Shown: piece by piece, positions 34,104 through 42,746 of the stretch
Layout of the letters: each line of letters opens with the position of its first letter
Position numbering within the stretch: position 1 is the first letter of the stretch
From: Hyphomicrobiales bacterium
Lineage (GTDB): Bacteria > Pseudomonadota > Alphaproteobacteria > Rhizobiales > Rhizobiaceae
Length of the DNA stretch: 64,000 bases
Assembly: GCA_900466005.1 (NCBI GenBank)
Contig: UEGQ01000012.1
Span: 1 to 64,000 of the forward strand
Reading direction: 5' to 3'
The notes under the pieces: model-generated
What the model saw: the letters and a program-made list of their open reading frames with translations, nothing else
Database searches by the model: none
Told to the model about the DNA's origin: nothing
Program-made: the position numbers and the translations under genes

Positions 34104-35554
34104 AGATCGCAGCAATTGGTGGCGGCGTCATAGGCGGTGGCTGGATCGCTCGCTTCATTCTGGCTGGTCATGACGTCGCGGTCTTCGACCCTCATCCCGA
34201 GGCCAAACGCATCGTGGGCGAGGTGATGGCCAATGCCGGCGACGCCTGGGAACGGCTCTACCAGGCGCCGCTTCCCTCGCCGGGAACGATAAGCTGGGCC
34301 GGGTCGATCGCCGAGGCGGTCGCCGATGCCGACTACATCCAGGAAAGCGTTCCCGAACGGCTGGACCTGAAGCATCGGATCATTGCGGAAATCGAGGCTG
34401 CGGCGGTGCCGCAGGCGATCCTCGCCTCGTCCACATCCGGGTTCAAGCCGTCCGAATTGCGCGAAGGGGCCACACACCCCGGGCGCATCCTCGTCGCGCA
34501 TCCCTTCAATCCGGTCTATCTTCTGCCGGTGGTGGAAGTGGTCGGGGGCGGCGAGGCCGCACAAAGGGCATCGGTATTCCTGGAATCTGTCGGCATGAAG
34601 CCGGTCCAGATCGCCCGGGAAATCGATGCCCATATCGGCGACAGACTGCTGGAGGCCGTCTGGCGCGAAGCCCTATGGCTGGTTAAGGACGGCATCGCCA
34701 CCACACAGGAGATCGACGACATCATCCGCTACGGTTTCGGCTTGCGCTGGGCGCAGATGGGCCTCTTCGAAACCTATCGCATCGCCGGAGGCGAGGCCGG
34801 CATGCGCCATTTCCTCGGCCAGTTCGGCCCGGCGCTCAAGTGGCCCTGGACCAAGCTCATGGACGTGCCCGATCTTGATGATGACCTTGTCGATCGCATC
34901 GCGGCGCAATCCGACATGCAATCGGGTGCCTATTCCATCCGCGAGCTGGAGCGTATCCGGGATGCCAACCTGATCGGCATTTTCCACGCCCTGAAGGCCA
35001 ATGAGTGGGGCGTCGGCAAGACCGTCAGCACCATGGAGAACCGCTTCTATGCGGGAGAGGGCAAGAAAGCTGCAGGCTATCCACTCCGGCTGCACGAAGC
35101 GCGTGTGACCGGCGGCTGGCTGGACTATAACGGACACATGACCGAATTCCGCTATCTCCAGGTCATGGGCGATGCCACGGATGCATTCCTCATCCATATC
35201 GGGCTCGACGCGGAGTATCGCGCCGGCGGTCATTCCGCCTACACGGTCGAAACACATATCCGCCATCTGGCGGAAGTGATGGGAGGAACGCGGCTGGTGG
35301 TGGAAACGCGGCTTCTTGGTTATGACGAGAAGCGGCTGCGCCTCCACCATGCGATCCTGGACGACCGTGGAGAGACAGTCGCGACGGGAGAGCATATGCT
35401 TCTCCATATCGACACCGGGGCAAACCGCACCGTGGCAATGCCGGCGGCGCTGATGCGTGCGCTCGAAGCGATCATCGCGCAGGATCGCGCGCCCCATCCC
35501 GATCATGCGGGCGTCGGCATACGCGCCGTGAGGCTGAAGGAGGCGTCGGCATGA
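34100..35554 (+). CDS. lcdH: L-carnitine dehydrogenase fused to thioesterase
   Basis: A 484-aa fusion. Residues 1-320 are a 3-hydroxyacyl-CoA-dehydrogenase-like NAD enzyme, with GGGVIGGGWIARF at the start, STSGFKPSEL and AHPFNPVYLLPVVEVVGG. From about 330 a 4HBT hotdog thioesterase domain follows (HEARVTGGWLDYNGHMTEF, with the DYNGHM active-site region). This matches the rhizobial L-carnitine dehydrogenase of about 490 aa, equal to separate CdhA and CdhB in Pseudomonas. It oxidises L-carnitine to 3-dehydrocarnitine. It overlaps both neighbours by ATGA. Confidence 0.9.
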   Translation: MKIAAIGGGVIGGGWIARFILAGHDVAVFDPHPEAKRIVGEVMANAGDAWERLYQAPLPSPGTISWAGSIAEAVADADYIQESVPERLDLKHRIIAEIEAAAVPQAILASSTSGFKPSELREGATHPGRILVAHPFNPVYLLPVVEVVGGGEAAQRASVFLESVGMKPVQIAREIDAHIGDRLLEAVWREALWLVKDGIATTQEIDDIIRYGFGLRWAQMGLFETYRIAGGEAGMRHFLGQFGPALKWPWTKLMDVPDLDDDLVDRIAAQSDMQSGAYSIRELERIRDANLIGIFHALKANEWGVGKTVSTMENRFYAGEGKKAAGYPLRLHEARVTGGWLDYNGHMTEFRYLQVMGDATDAFLIHIGLDAEYRAGGHSAYTVETHIRHLAEVMGGTRLVVETRLLGYDEKRLRLHHAILDDRGETVATGEHMLLHIDTGANRTVAMPAALMRALEAIIAQDRAPHPDHAGVGIRAVRLKEASA

Positions 35555-36522
35555 AAAGCGGGGGAGGGCGGCCCATTCTGCGCATGATGGCCGTGCGCCT
35601 GGGTCTCGGCCTGTTCACTCTGCTCGTCATCTCCGTCCTGATCTTTCTTGCCGTCAGCTTGCTGCCGGGCGATATCGCCCAGCAGGTTCTCGGACAATCG
35701 GCAACACCGGAAACCGTTGCAGCATTCCGGCGCGAGCTCGGCCTCGACCAACCCTTGGCACTTCGCTACCTGACCTGGATAGGCGGTGTCTTCACCGGCG
35801 ATTTCGGCCACTCGCTTGCGAGCGGCCGGCCGGTGTCGGAGCTGCTTGCGGCGCGTCTCGGCAATACCCTGTTTCTCGCCGCCTACGCGGCGGCCATCGC
35901 CATACCGCTGGCCGTCCTTCTGGGCCTTTTAACAGCGTTGTGGCGTGGCAGCTGGTTCGACAGGCTGGCCAACACCGTTACCTTGTCGGCGATCTCGTTT
36001 CCCGAGTTCTTCATCGCCTATATCCTGATGTTCTGGCTCTCGGTCCATATGGGATGGCTCCCGTCCATTGCCGATCCCGGTGCCGCGCCCGACCTTCTCG
36101 ACATGCTGCGCCGCGCCTTACTTCCGGCCCTGACGCTGGTCCTCGTCGTCACCGCCCACATGATGCGCATGACACGGGCTGCGGTGCTGAACGTGCTGGC
36201 GGAGCCCTATATCACGATGGCGCGTCTCAAGGGTGCTTCGCGCTGGCGGACCATTACCCGGCATGCGCTGCCCAATGCTCTTGCTCCGATTTCCAACGTC
36301 ATTGCGATCAACATCGCCTGGCTGATTACCGGCGTGGTCATTGTCGAGGTCGTCTTCGTCTATCCCGGTCTGGGCCAGTTGATGGTCGACAGCGTCACCA
36401 ATCGCGACATGCCTGTGGTGCAGGCCTGCGCCCTCATCTTCGCCTGTGTCTATATTCTTCTCAATCTTTTGGCCGATGTGCTGGCAATCGCCGCCAATCC
36501 GCGCCTGCTGCATCCGAGGTGA
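35551..36522 (+). CDS. Oligopeptide-type ABC transporter permease (DppB-like)
   Basis: A 323-aa inner-membrane permease with the SLLPGDIAQQVLG N-terminal segment, six membrane helices and the coupling loop ARLKGASRWRTITRHALPNAL. It overlaps the carnitine dehydrogenase stop by ATGA, tying transport to the catabolic enzymes. It would pair with the next gene's product. Confidence 0.92.
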   Translation: MKSGGGRPILRMMAVRLGLGLFTLLVISVLIFLAVSLLPGDIAQQVLGQSATPETVAAFRRELGLDQPLALRYLTWIGGVFTGDFGHSLASGRPVSELLAARLGNTLFLAAYAAAIAIPLAVLLGLLTALWRGSWFDRLANTVTLSAISFPEFFIAYILMFWLSVHMGWLPSIADPGAAPDLLDMLRRALLPALTLVLVVTAHMMRMTRAAVLNVLAEPYITMARLKGASRWRTITRHALPNALAPISNVIAINIAWLITGVVIVEVVFVYPGLGQLMVDSVTNRDMPVVQACALIFACVYILLNLLADVLAIAANPRLLHPR

Positions 36523-36526
36523 CGTC

Positions 36527-37354
36527 ATGGCAAGCCTCACGCGAACCATCAGAACCATGCCGGCAGGTGCCGTGATCGGCCTCATCATCGTCATCGGCTA
36601 CATTCTCGTCGCCGCTTTTGCATCGTTGATCGCGCCGCATGGCCAGGCCGAGATCGTCGGCGCGCAGTTCGAGCCCTGGAGCGCTGCCTATCCGCTCGGC
36701 ACCGACGCGCTCGGACGTGACATGTTCTCACGTCTCGTCTGGGGCGCGCGCAACACCGTCGGGATTGCCATGGTTACAACGGTCATGGCTTTTTCGCTCG
36801 GTGCCGTGACCGGGCTTCTCGCCGCCGCCCTCGGCGGGTGGTTCGATCTTGTCCTGTCGCGTCTCATCGACGTGATGATGGCCGTGCCGCCCTTGATTCT
36901 CACCTTGCTGGCGCTGTCGGCGGTGGGACCGGGGGTCGTCAACCTGATCCTGATCGTTGCGATCCTCGATTCCACGCGCGTCTTCCGTCTGGCCCGGGCG
37001 ACTGCCGCAAACGTCATGGTGATGGACTATGTCGAGGCGGCGAAGCTGCGCGGCGACGGCACCGCCTGGATCATCTTGCGGGAAGTGCTTCCCAACATCA
37101 CGGCCCCGCTCGTCGCCGAGTTCGGACTGCGCTTTTGTTTCGTCTTCCTGACGATTTCGGCGCTTGCCTTCCTGGGCCTTGGCCTGCCGCCGCCGATGGC
37201 CGACTGGGGTGCCATGGTCCGCGACAATGCCGCGCTCATCACCTTCGGCGATATCACGCCCCTCCTGCCTGCCGCCTGCATCGCAACCTTGACCGTCGCC
37301 ATCAATTTCGTGGTGGACTGGATGTTGCACCGTGCCTCAGGGCTGAAAGACTGA
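36527..37354 (+). CDS. Oligopeptide-type ABC transporter permease (DppC-like)
   Basis: A 275-aa inner-membrane permease with GTDALGRDMFSRLVWGAR and the coupling loop EAAKLRGDGTAWIILREVLPN. ATG 36527 lies four bases after the DppB-like stop; the longer frame from 36446 is an artefact of overlap. Together with the DppB-like subunit it forms the channel. Confidence 0.92.
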   Translation: MASLTRTIRTMPAGAVIGLIIVIGYILVAAFASLIAPHGQAEIVGAQFEPWSAAYPLGTDALGRDMFSRLVWGARNTVGIAMVTTVMAFSLGAVTGLLAAALGGWFDLVLSRLIDVMMAVPPLILTLLALSAVGPGVVNLILIVAILDSTRVFRLARATAANVMVMDYVEAAKLRGDGTAWIILREVLPNITAPLVAEFGLRFCFVFLTISALAFLGLGLPPPMADWGAMVRDNAALITFGDITPLLPAACIATLTVAINFVVDWMLHRASGLKD

Positions 37355-37358
37355 TGCC

Positions 37359-38963
37359 ATGTTGTTGAAGATCGAGAACCTGAAAGTCGAAGCGAAGGGC
37401 GAAGGCGGGTGGTCTCCGATCCTGCACGGCGTCGACCTCGACATCGGACGTGGTGAAGTCGTTGGCCTTATCGGTGAATCCGGCGCCGGCAAGTCCACCC
37501 TCGGCCTTGCGGCGATGGGTTTCGTGCAGGCAGGCCTTCGCTTTTCCGGCGGCCGCGTTCTTTTCGAGGGCGTGGATCTTCTGCGCCTGTCGGAACGGGA
37601 AAGGTCGGCTTATCGCGGGCGGCGTGTTGCCTACGTCGCACAGTCTGCGGCCGCGAGCTTCAACCCGGCCTGGCGGCTCCTCGACCAGTTTTGTGAGGGC
37701 CCGGCGATCCACGGCACGGCCAGTCGCTCGGATGCGGAAATCTTCGCCCGCCAGCTCTATGCCAGCATGCAACTGCCCGATCCGGCAAACTTCGGCCTTC
37801 GATTTCCGCATCAGGTCTCGGGCGGTCAACTGCAACGCGCCATGGTCGCGATGGCAATGGCCTGCAAGCCCGATCTGATCGTCTTCGACGAGCCGACGAC
37901 GGCGCTGGACGTCACAACCCAGATCGGCGTCCTGACCGCCATCCGGGAAGTCGTGGAGACGTCCGGCACGGCGGCAATCTACATTACCCACGATCTGGCC
38001 GTCGTCGCGCAGATGACCGACCGCATCAAGGTCATGCGCCATGGGCGCGAGGTGGAGGAGGCTCCGACCCGGCAGATCATGGAGACGCCGAGGGAGGATT
38101 ATACCCGTTCGCTTTGGGCGGTGCGCGAATTCAGGCGCCCCGAACGCCGCCTCAGAGATACGCAAGCGCCGGTGGTCAGCATCGAAAATGTGACGGCAGG
38201 CTATGGCCGTCTCGACGTTCTGCGCGACGTCGACTTTGCAATTCCCCGTGGCGCAACGGTGGCGGTCGTCGGGGAGTCCGGCTCCGGAAAATCGACGACG
38301 GCCCGTGTCGTGACCGGTCTGTTGCCGCCGCGGACCGGCACGATATCGCTGAATGGAGAGGTTCTGCCGCCGGGTCTCGCCCACCGATCGCGCGAGCAAT
38401 TGCGCAAGATCCAGATGATCTATCAAATGGCCGATACGGCCTTGAACCCGCGCCAGACCGTTCGCCAGATTCTGTCCCGCCCGCTGCAATTCTACCTGGG
38501 GCTCAAGGGGGAGGCGCGCGAAGGACGCCTGTTCGAATTGATGGAGCAGATCGAGCTTCAGCCAAGACAGTTTCTCGATCGGCGGCCTGGCGAGTTGTCG
38601 GGCGGGCAGAAACAGCGCATCGGCATCGCCCGGGCGCTTGCGGCCGATCCGGAAATCATCATCTGCGACGAAGTGACGAGCGCGCTAGACCAGCTCGTGG
38701 CCGAGGGGATCTTGCGCCTCCTCAGCCGCCTTCAGGATGAAACCGGCGTCTCCTACATGTTCATCACGCATGATATCGATACGGTGCGCGCCATTGCCGA
38801 CGAGGTAGTGGTGATGAAGGGCGGCACGGTGCAGGACAAGGGCAGCAAGAGGGAGGTCATGGATCCGCCGCGGCACGACTACACACGTCAATTGCTCGCC
38901 TCTGTCCCGCAGATGGACCCGGATTGGCTGAAGCGGCACGTCGAGGGTATGCAGCGTGATTGA
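37359..38963 (+). CDS. Fused oligopeptide-type ABC transporter ATP-binding protein (two NBDs)
   Basis: A 534-aa protein with two ATPase domains. The first has Walker A GESGAGKST and signature SGGQLQRA; the second has GESGSGKST and SGGQKQRIGIA with Walker B DEVTSALD. It completes the carnitine-linked transporter (binding protein, two permeases, double ATPase). The start lies four bases after the permease stop. The linker between domains is short, around residues 255-270. Confidence 0.92.
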   Translation: MLLKIENLKVEAKGEGGWSPILHGVDLDIGRGEVVGLIGESGAGKSTLGLAAMGFVQAGLRFSGGRVLFEGVDLLRLSERERSAYRGRRVAYVAQSAAASFNPAWRLLDQFCEGPAIHGTASRSDAEIFARQLYASMQLPDPANFGLRFPHQVSGGQLQRAMVAMAMACKPDLIVFDEPTTALDVTTQIGVLTAIREVVETSGTAAIYITHDLAVVAQMTDRIKVMRHGREVEEAPTRQIMETPREDYTRSLWAVREFRRPERRLRDTQAPVVSIENVTAGYGRLDVLRDVDFAIPRGATVAVVGESGSGKSTTARVVTGLLPPRTGTISLNGEVLPPGLAHRSREQLRKIQMIYQMADTALNPRQTVRQILSRPLQFYLGLKGEAREGRLFELMEQIELQPRQFLDRRPGELSGGQKQRIGIARALAADPEIIICDEVTSALDQLVAEGILRLLSRLQDETGVSYMFITHDIDTVRAIADEVVVMKGGTVQDKGSKREVMDPPRHDYTRQLLASVPQMDPDWLKRHVEGMQRD

Positions 38964-39855
38964 TGATCCCCAGGTCCTGGCCTTTATCGCGAAGACCGAA
39001 GCCAGCTATCCGCCAGAGGCCAACACCGCAGGAGCCGCTGAAAATCGCACCTATTACGACGCCATGTGCGCGCGCTTCCGTGCACCCCGCCCAGCAGACA
39101 TGATCGTGGCGGATTGCCGGATCGGTGGCGTGCCGTGCAGGCTTTACGCCTCCGACACGCCCGTCTGCGTTCTCTATCTGCATGGCGGCGGATTTGTCGT
39201 CGGCGGACTGGATAGCCACGACGATATCTGCGCGGAAATCGCCGATGCGGTGGGTTTGCAGGTCGTCTCGGTCGATTATCGCCTCGCGCCCGAACATCTC
39301 TGGCCCGCGCAGATCATGGACGTGAAGGCGGTCTGGCGCGCGCTCGACCGGCCCGCCGTCGTGGTCGGTGACAGCGCCGGCGGCATGCTGGCCGCAGCTC
39401 TTTGTCTTTCGCAGAAGGGCAAGCGGCAACCGCTTGGCCAGGTGCTCATCTATCCGGGACTTGGGGGTGGCGGCAACGCGCCGTCCTATCGCGAAAATGC
39501 CGACGCGCCGTTGCTGCGCGCAGGCGACGTACTTGCCTACCAGAGCCTTCTCTTCGGTGATGCGCCTGTCACCGATCCGGTTGCTCGACCGCTTGAGGCC
39601 CCCGATCTCTCCGGGCTCGCACCCGCATTTGTCGTCACGGCAGACGTCGATCCATTGCGTGACGACGGCAAAGCTTATGCCGAACGGCTCTCGAAGGCTC
39701 GTGTGCCGGTGACCTGGCGCAACGAAGCCCAGCTGCCGCATGGCTACCTGCGTGCGCGGATGACGAGTGATCGGGCCCGCCGCAGCTTTCATGCGATCGT
39801 CGCGGCGATCAGTCGGTTTGCGGTGTCCGCAGACACACGGAACGCCGCGCGATAG
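38956..39855 (+). CDS. Alpha/beta hydrolase, HSL (hormone-sensitive lipase) family esterase
   Basis: A 299-aa hydrolase with the HSL motif HGGGFVVGG near residue 77 (oxyanion hole) and GDSAGG near 138 with the nucleophilic Ser; LPHGYL supplies a candidate catalytic His. It uses a GTG start that overlaps the ATPase stop. At the end of the carnitine operon it could hydrolyse acylcarnitines or other carnitine esters before oxidation, but this is inference. Confidence 0.85.
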   Translation: MIDDPQVLAFIAKTEASYPPEANTAGAAENRTYYDAMCARFRAPRPADMIVADCRIGGVPCRLYASDTPVCVLYLHGGGFVVGGLDSHDDICAEIADAVGLQVVSVDYRLAPEHLWPAQIMDVKAVWRALDRPAVVVGDSAGGMLAAALCLSQKGKRQPLGQVLIYPGLGGGGNAPSYRENADAPLLRAGDVLAYQSLLFGDAPVTDPVARPLEAPDLSGLAPAFVVTADVDPLRDDGKAYAERLSKARVPVTWRNEAQLPHGYLRARMTSDRARRSFHAIVAAISRFAVSADTRNAAR

Positions 39856-39874
39856 CGACGTCAAGTTTGCCGTC

Positions 39875-41389
39875 TCACGGATCCGCCTTCGGGAGCACTG
39901 CCGGAGCGACCTCCGTTTGTGATGGCGATGTCGGTTGGATGGTGCCGGTCTCACCCGGCGCGCCCTCCTCGGCTGTCGCGGGACTTGCCGGGGTGGCTGC
40001 TGTATCGATCCGCTGTCCGTCCGAGCCGACCGGGGCTTCCGTTATCCTGCCATCCGCACCGGCGACGCGCCAGACGGTATTTCCGGCATCATCGGCGATC
40101 AGCAGGGCTCCGGTCCCGTCGATCGCAACACCAACCGGCCTGCCGCGCGCCTCGTCGCCGTGAATGAAGCCGATCACCACGTCCTGCGCCTTGCCGGCCG
40201 GTTGGCCGTTCTCGAAGGGAACGTAGACGACCTTGTAGCCGGCGAACGTATTGCGGTTCCAGCTCCCGTGTTCGCCGATGAACGCGCCGCTGGCAAACGG
40301 AGCGGGTAGGGCTGAGCCATTGGAGAAGGTAAGGCCCAGCGCTGCCACGTGGCTCGAAAGGGCATAGTCCGGCGGAATCGCCCTCTCGACCATGTCCGCA
40401 CGCGGCGGATGAACCCGCTCGTCGACATGCGCTCCGTAATAGCTCCAGGGCCAGCCGTAGAAGGCGCCCTCGCGAACGGACGTCATGTAGTCGGGTACGA
40501 GATTCGGACCCAGCTCGTCACGTTCGTTGACCACCGTCCAGAGGGCCCCGGTTTCGGGATGGAAGGTAAGACCGTTCGGATTGCGCAATCCTGACGCAAA
40601 GACGCGGGCGGCACCCGTCTCCACGTCGACCTGCCAGATGGCTGCGCGACCCTTCTCGGCTTCCAGCCCGCGTTCGCCGACGTTCGAATTCGACCCCACC
40701 GAAGCGTAGAGATGGCGCCCGTCAGGGCTGAGCGCCAGATCCTTCGTCCAGTGATGATCGATCGGCCCGCCGGGAAGCGGTGTCAGGATCCGCGGTTCGG
40801 TGGCGATTTCCGTCTGGCCGAGCTGGTAAGGATAGGCGAGGATCGCGTCGGTCGCCGCCACATAAAGCGTCCCGTCGCGCCACGCGACGCCGAAGGGGGA
40901 GTTCAGGCCGGTCAGGAGATCGTTGCGCTCGTCGACCGTTCCGTCGCGATTGGTGTCGCGGAGCAGCGTGACGAGATTGCTTTCCTTCTCGGGGTCGACG
41001 CCGCCACCGTGGGCGATCGACATGATCCAGCCGCGGATCATGCCCTTCGGGCGTTCGAGCGGTTTGCCGGAGGGTTGGCGGGACTGGACGACGAGCACGT
41101 CGCCGTTCGGCAGCGTGTGCACGGTGCGCGGATTGGCGAGGTCCGTCGCATAGGGCGTGACGACGAGCCCTTCGGGCACGATCGGCATTTCTCCATCCTT
41201 CCAGCCGACGACCTTCGCGATCTTCATGTCCGGCATCAGCTCCGATGTGGGTGCCGGCAACACCGGATCAGGTCCGATCTGTTGCGAGACGTCGAAGTCG
41301 GCGTTGTCGTCGCTGCAGCCGGCAAGTGCGAGAAGAAGGAGTGCGGTTCCGGCAAGAGGCCCCCCGCGAAGACAACGGGAACTATTCAT
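39875..41389 (-). CDS. PQQ-dependent sugar dehydrogenase-like lipoprotein (sorbosone dehydrogenase family)
   Basis: A 504-aa protein with a lipobox (LLLLALAGCSDD, Cys near residue 25), so it should be anchored in a membrane facing the periplasm. The body has the six-bladed propeller pattern of PQQ-dependent soluble aldose/sorbosone dehydrogenases: GLNSPFGVAWRDGTLYVA, HHWTKDLALSPDGRHLY, FASGLRNPNGLTFHPETG and HGSWNRNTFAGYKV. It would oxidise a sugar or aldehyde in the periplasm, feeding electrons to the nearby terminal oxidase. The last 50 residues are a low-complexity Pro/Ala/Glu tail. It follows the DUF2231 gene with an 8-bp overlap. Confidence 0.88.
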   Translation of the reverse strand: MNSSRCLRGGPLAGTALLLLALAGCSDDNADFDVSQQIGPDPVLPAPTSELMPDMKIAKVVGWKDGEMPIVPEGLVVTPYATDLANPRTVHTLPNGDVLVVQSRQPSGKPLERPKGMIRGWIMSIAHGGGVDPEKESNLVTLLRDTNRDGTVDERNDLLTGLNSPFGVAWRDGTLYVAATDAILAYPYQLGQTEIATEPRILTPLPGGPIDHHWTKDLALSPDGRHLYASVGSNSNVGERGLEAEKGRAAIWQVDVETGAARVFASGLRNPNGLTFHPETGALWTVVNERDELGPNLVPDYMTSVREGAFYGWPWSYYGAHVDERVHPPRADMVERAIPPDYALSSHVAALGLTFSNGSALPAPFASGAFIGEHGSWNRNTFAGYKVVYVPFENGQPAGKAQDVVIGFIHGDEARGRPVGVAIDGTGALLIADDAGNTVWRVAGADGRITEAPVGSDGQRIDTAATPASPATAEEGAPGETGTIQPTSPSQTEVAPAVLPKADP

Positions 41390-41837
41390 AGTACTCCACT
41401 CCGACGTAGGTTCGATAAAGCCTGACGCGGCCGAATGTGGCGAGGAGAAACGTCAGGACGACAGTCACTGCGGACAGAATGAGTCCATAGGGCACCACCG
41501 CCGTCCAGCCGTCGGCGGCGTGTACGAAACTGTTGACGAGTGCGAGAGCGAGAACGAGCAGGTAGCCGGCGACGTGCAGCCAAACCATCCCCGGCGTGCG
41601 CCGGCGCCGGCGCACGAGGAATTCCACCACGCCGGCGAGCCCCGCGACGACGCCGACGACAAGCCCGGCAAAGAGCAGCCACGCGGAGAAGTTCTGCCAC
41701 ATCAGGTGTGCCGTCTGCCAATAGGCGATGTCCGTCAGAAGCGCGAGCGTGAAGCAGACGACGGGGAACGGCGCCAGGATCGAATGAACCGGCGTCGCAA
41801 CGGCCGTGCGGGTCGAGACGGAATTCAGGCTCATCAT
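41382..41837 (-). CDS. DUF2231 family membrane protein
   Basis: A 151-aa protein with four predicted membrane helices and the family's VHSILAPFPVVCFTLALLTDIAYW start; the HPxxxxFP-like pattern is here HSILAPFP. Function is unknown; relatives occur near PQQ dehydrogenases and c-type cytochromes, as here. GGAGGAAACG precedes two adjacent ATG codons. It is first of a two-gene unit with the sugar-dehydrogenase gene. Confidence 0.85.
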   Translation of the reverse strand: MMSLNSVSTRTAVATPVHSILAPFPVVCFTLALLTDIAYWQTAHLMWQNFSAWLLFAGLVVGVVAGLAGVVEFLVRRRRRTPGMVWLHVAGYLLVLALALVNSFVHAADGWTAVVPYGLILSAVTVVLTFLLATFGRVRLYRTYVGVEYYE

Positions 41838-41946
41838 CGTTTCCTCCTGCCGTTCGATCAAGGACGTGGTCCTGAGGGACAGCGCAGGCGCCGGTGACCG
41901 ATTTCTGTTGGTGAGATCGCCCCTACGCGCCGGCTTCGACCGATCA

Positions 41947-41971
41947 AACCGCGGCCCGGGGCATTTGTTCC
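41947..41971 (-). promoter_or_regulatory. EcfG/RpoE2-type (general stress) promoter candidate, toward DUF2231/sugar dehydrogenase
   Basis: The minus strand has GGAAC, an 18-base spacer, then TT, matching the rhizobial RpoE2/EcfG consensus GGAAC-N18-19-TT. The start site would be near 41941, about 100 nt before the ATG at 41837. Short motif; needs mapping data. Confidence 0.5.
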
Positions 41972-42026
41972 GCGCGGCAGAATTCCTAGGGAAGATGACT
42001 GTTTGTCGAAACCGGCGTGGCTGATT

Positions 42027-42051
42027 GGAACCATCACGACGCCGGACAGTT
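42027..42051 (+). promoter_or_regulatory. EcfG/RpoE2-type (general stress) promoter candidate, toward the caa3 oxidase operon
   Basis: GGAAC, 18 bases, then TT on the plus strand, divergent from a matching copy 56 bases away on the other strand. The predicted start site near 42057 leaves about 108 nt before ATG 42165. The 327-base intergenic region otherwise shows no gene. Confidence 0.5.
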
Positions 42052-42164
42052 CTCTGTAATCGACGAAAGCACGGCGGTGTGATCGCGACGCCGATGATGA
42101 TCAAGACCTGACCGCCTGCGACCGCTGACCGGTCGTTTCTTGTGTGCGGAGAACCGGGGGACCG

Positions 42165-42746
42165 ATGGGGCCGCTGGCGTTCCATATGACGGTACACATC
42201 CTGCTGATGAACTTCGTAGCGCCCTCGGTCGCGCTCGCGACTTCGCGCCGGGGTGTCCGGCCGGTTGCCGGAGTTGTGCTCGGAGCGGCGGCGGTCATGC
42301 AAGCGGCGGCGCTCTGGCTCTGGCATGCGCCTGCCGTCCTCATCCAGGCGATGGCTTCGCCTGCGCTCCACGTCCTGATGTATGGCAGCCTGTTTGCCAC
42401 GGCCGTCCTGTTCTGGTGGGCGGTGCTCGGCTTCCGTGGCGCGCGTGCCTGGCAGCCAATCACCGCGCTTCTGGCTACAAGCAAGATCTACTGCCTTCTC
42501 GCTGTCCTTTTCGTGTTCGCACCAAGAGCGCTCTACCCGGAGATCATGGCCTCCCACGCCATCCATGGGGCGTTTTCTTCGGGAATTGCTCTCGCCGACC
42601 AGCAGCTCGCAGGCCTCATCATGTTAGCCGCCTGCCCCGTAACCTATCTTGTCGCCGGCCTCGTGATCGCGGCGCGCTGGTTGCGAGCCATCGGAGATGC
42701 CGGGGAGGGGGGCACGGCTAAAGCAGGTGTGCAAGCGTGGACGTGA
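42165..42746 (+). CDS. ctaG: CtaG-family cytochrome c oxidase assembly protein (caa3 type)
   Basis: A 193-aa polytopic membrane protein with five or six helices and conserved His residues in FHMTVHILLMNFVAP, LWHAP and YGSLFATAVLFWW segments, as in CtaG_caa3 proteins, which help insert Cu in caa3 oxidases. ATG 42165 is preferred to the GTG at 42144 by position of the first helix. It overlaps the cytochrome gene by 10 bases and heads the oxidase operon. Confidence 0.85.
   Translation: MGPLAFHMTVHILLMNFVAPSVALATSRRGVRPVAGVVLGAAAVMQAAALWLWHAPAVLIQAMASPALHVLMYGSLFATAVLFWWAVLGFRGARAWQPITALLATSKIYCLLAVLFVFAPRALYPEIMASHAIHGAFSSGIALADQQLAGLIMLAACPVTYLVAGLVIAARWLRAIGDAGEGGTAKAGVQAWT

Noticed and set aside
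32511..34115. Minus-strand open frame of 534 codons opposite the carnitine-linked binding protein
   Set aside because: The plus strand encodes a typical SBP with Tat signal; the opposite frame has no family resemblance.
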